A DNA stretch of 64,000 nucleotides from Alligator mississippiensis. Taxonomy: Eukaryota > Chordata > Crocodylia > Alligatoridae. The stretch lies in assembly GCF_030867095.1 (NCBI RefSeq), contig NC_081824.1, positions 85,146,382 through 85,210,381 of the forward strand. The letters run 5' to 3'. The notes below the pieces were generated by a model. That model was not told the origin of the DNA. It searched no databases and was given only the letters and a program-made list of their open reading frames with translations. Positions 63,948-64,000 of the stretch are shown here, piece by piece. Each line of letters begins with the position of its first letter. Position 1 is the stretch's first letter. Position numbers and translations under genes: made by a program.

Positions 63948-64000
63948 CAATAGAAGTGCTCCTCCACCATTTTTGTCACTGCTCTAGAAACAGCTCTTTC
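63948..64000 (-). CDS. FAXC: FAXC internal coding exon, 3' part (cut by window edge)
   Basis: Read on the minus strand from base 64000, this gives ERAVSRAVTKMVEEHFY plus two bases (TG) of a Trp codon, followed at once by a GTAAGC donor. The next exon starts with G, restoring TGG, so the intron is phase 2. I recognise the peptide as the region before the 'YCQWVDN' segment of FAXC, a metaxin/GST-like protein related to Drosophila failed axon connections, which modifies Abl signalling in axon development. This stretch should start the all-helical GST C-terminal domain. The 5' end of the exon is outside the window, as are the exons for the N-terminal membrane segment and thioredoxin-like domain. 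No cDNA was available; the call rests on family recognition and the frame-preserving splice. Confidence 0.88.

Overview
The window is vertebrate nuclear DNA, intron-rich and repeat-rich. The repeats point to a sauropsid, most likely a crocodilian: many CR1 LINE copies with sauropsid-type 3' tails (+ strand 'GGAAGGGACCTCAATAGATC') and an unusually dense set of small non-autonomous hAT DNA transposons. The species call is inference. Nothing prokaryotic or plasmid-like is present.

One host gene is recognised: the 3' half of FAXC (failed axon connections homolog), on the minus strand. Four coding exons can be placed by continuous reading frame and GT/AG splice sites: a partial exon at the right edge (63948-64000), then 50812-51029, 30712-30828, and the terminal coding exon 28036-28325 with the stop codon. 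The introns are about 12.9 kb, 20.0 kb and 2.4 kb, and the joints preserve frame. The 5' exons and promoter lie beyond base 64000. The 3' UTR must begin at 28035 and run toward lower coordinates, but its end cannot be fixed by eye.

Bases 1-28035 hold 3' UTR and/or intergenic DNA. Landmarks are a G-rich minisatellite (about 0.4-0.77 kb), a MITE with a 1.1-kb interior (2292-3627), a possible retroviral LTR (about 4.98-5.69 kb), a long fairly young CR1 (8404-11755, ORF2 in one frame with two stops), and several hAT elements and palindromes up to 25 kb.

The introns are mostly transposon graveyards with readable stratigraphy. The best is at 45.7-49.87 kb: a plus-strand CR1 carries a TIR element and a 2.8-kb hAT, and that hAT carries a 1.0-kb hAT of another family. 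A sister repeat at 43.5-44.2 kb preserves the matching unoccupied site. At 58.5-62.0 kb an old minus-strand CR1 is interrupted by a plus-strand reverse transcriptase remnant of another non-LTR clade. At 55-56 kb two further hAT insertions sit inside older repeats.

I found no convincing new multi-gene system. The most unusual material is structural: nested insertions with visible target-site duplications, a (TG)n tract at the centre of a palindromic MITE, a hairpin spanning a transposon-flank junction, a 92-bp insert between 13-bp direct repeats whose core recurs twice more, and a long/short MITE pair that suggests a parent element.
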